NCBI GenBank assembly: GCA_902772715.1
Contig: CACYBT010000360.1
Location: 1-5,504 of the forward strand
Source: an uncultured Succinivibrio sp.
Lineage (GTDB): Bacteria > Pseudomonadota > Gammaproteobacteria > Enterobacterales > Succinivibrionaceae
Direction: 5' to 3'
Length of the DNA stretch: 5,504 bases
The notes under the pieces were generated by a model, which saw only the letters and a program-made list of their open reading frames with translations, had not been told where the DNA came from and did not search any database. Position 1 is the first letter of the stretch, and each line of letters begins with the position of its first letter. Position numbers and translations under genes: made by a program. Of this stretch, positions 5,148 through 5,504 are shown piece after piece.

Positions 5148-5504
5148 GTATACTACTCAGCTTAAGCATGTTCTATACATTTTTTTGGGGCAAATATATT
5201 TTTTTGGACTTAATAAATTAGTTACGAAAAGATAACTATGGGTGCAAGCAGTACATGTTTAATAAATTTTGTTACATTTTGCAATTTTATTTCTTGAATG
5301 ATCTGTTTGATATTCTTGCCTGATGATTTGACTAAAAGCGTGACTAAAGCATTAAACAATCTGGATGGATAATTATTTTGTATTTTTTCTCCACTCATTA
5401 AAGATCTAAGCATCGGTCTTAAATATAATCACAATTTATGGAAGACAGAAGAATTGAATTACATCTATAACAAGATTTTAATTCCTAACCTCCTGCTATT
5501 GTTG
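5148..5504. other. Right-hand intergenic region without a supported gene
   Basis: I see no gene here I can defend. A minus-strand frame at 5413-5222 could encode 63 residues rich in Lys, Asn and Ile. It has no Shine-Dalgarno before its ATG, an in-frame stop a few codons upstream, and no family resemblance I recognise. It may be chance or a remnant. At the far right all three minus-strand frames close within about 40 bases of the edge; the last to close could be the tail of a gene entering from the right, but nothing confirms it. The region is AT-rich, without tRNA, CRISPR or clear insertion-sequence ends. Confidence 0.5.

Noticed and set aside
4891..5169. Minus-strand 92-codon ORF overlapping the 3' end of the sugar-binding protein gene
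   Set aside because: It is antisense to conserved ChvE-family sequence and crosses the terminator; no ribosome binding site or family resemblance.
5099..5221. A 40-codon hydrophobic ORF from GTG 5099, with AGGAG at 5084-5088
   Set aside because: It runs straight through the intrinsic terminator at 5125-5147, has a non-ATG start with a 10-base spacer, and owes its hydrophobicity to T-rich sequence.
5222..5413. Minus-strand 63-codon ORF
   Set aside because: No Shine-Dalgarno, an in-frame stop just upstream, Lys/Asn/Ile-rich composition expected of AT-rich noncoding DNA, and no recognised family. I considered a transposase remnant but saw no motif or terminal repeats.

Overview
The window is AT-rich (about one third G+C by eye) and bacterial. 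It looks gammaproteobacterial, possibly an anaerobic, low-GC Succinivibrionaceae-type genome. That placement is an inference from base composition and protein flavour, not from a marker gene. All five supported genes lie on the + strand.

Bases 1-651 hold no convincing gene, which is a long gap for a bacterium. The stretch carries a sigma70-like promoter with a near-consensus Fur box just downstream (94-152), two close hairpins (199-245), and two dyads of operator type (398-418 and 481-495). The second dyad abuts a perfect TTGACA hexamer. The Fur-box promoter points at no open reading frame, so a small RNA or long leader is possible.

652-1662 encodes a three-part transcription factor (winged helix-turn-helix, WYL, C-terminal extension). 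It resembles the BrxR/CapW regulators known from phage-defence loci. It ends at a strong intrinsic terminator (1668-1690), and no defence gene is visible in the window.

1763-3909 is a probable three-gene operon: a Bcr/CflA-type MFS exporter, a secreted DsbA/ScsC/Com1-like thiol oxidoreductase (22-bp gap), and a 65-residue membrane protein of unknown function (4-bp gap). The set suggests an envelope function joining efflux and thiol chemistry, but the link rests on gene order only.

4042-5073 encodes a ChvE-like periplasmic sugar-binding protein with its own strong ribosome binding site, closed by an intrinsic terminator (5125-5147). No ABC ATPase or permease is present, so it must use partners encoded elsewhere or act as a receptor. 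Its mature form has four cysteines, including a CxxxC, notable beside a thiol oxidoreductase gene. Bases 5148-5504 hold nothing I can support as a gene.
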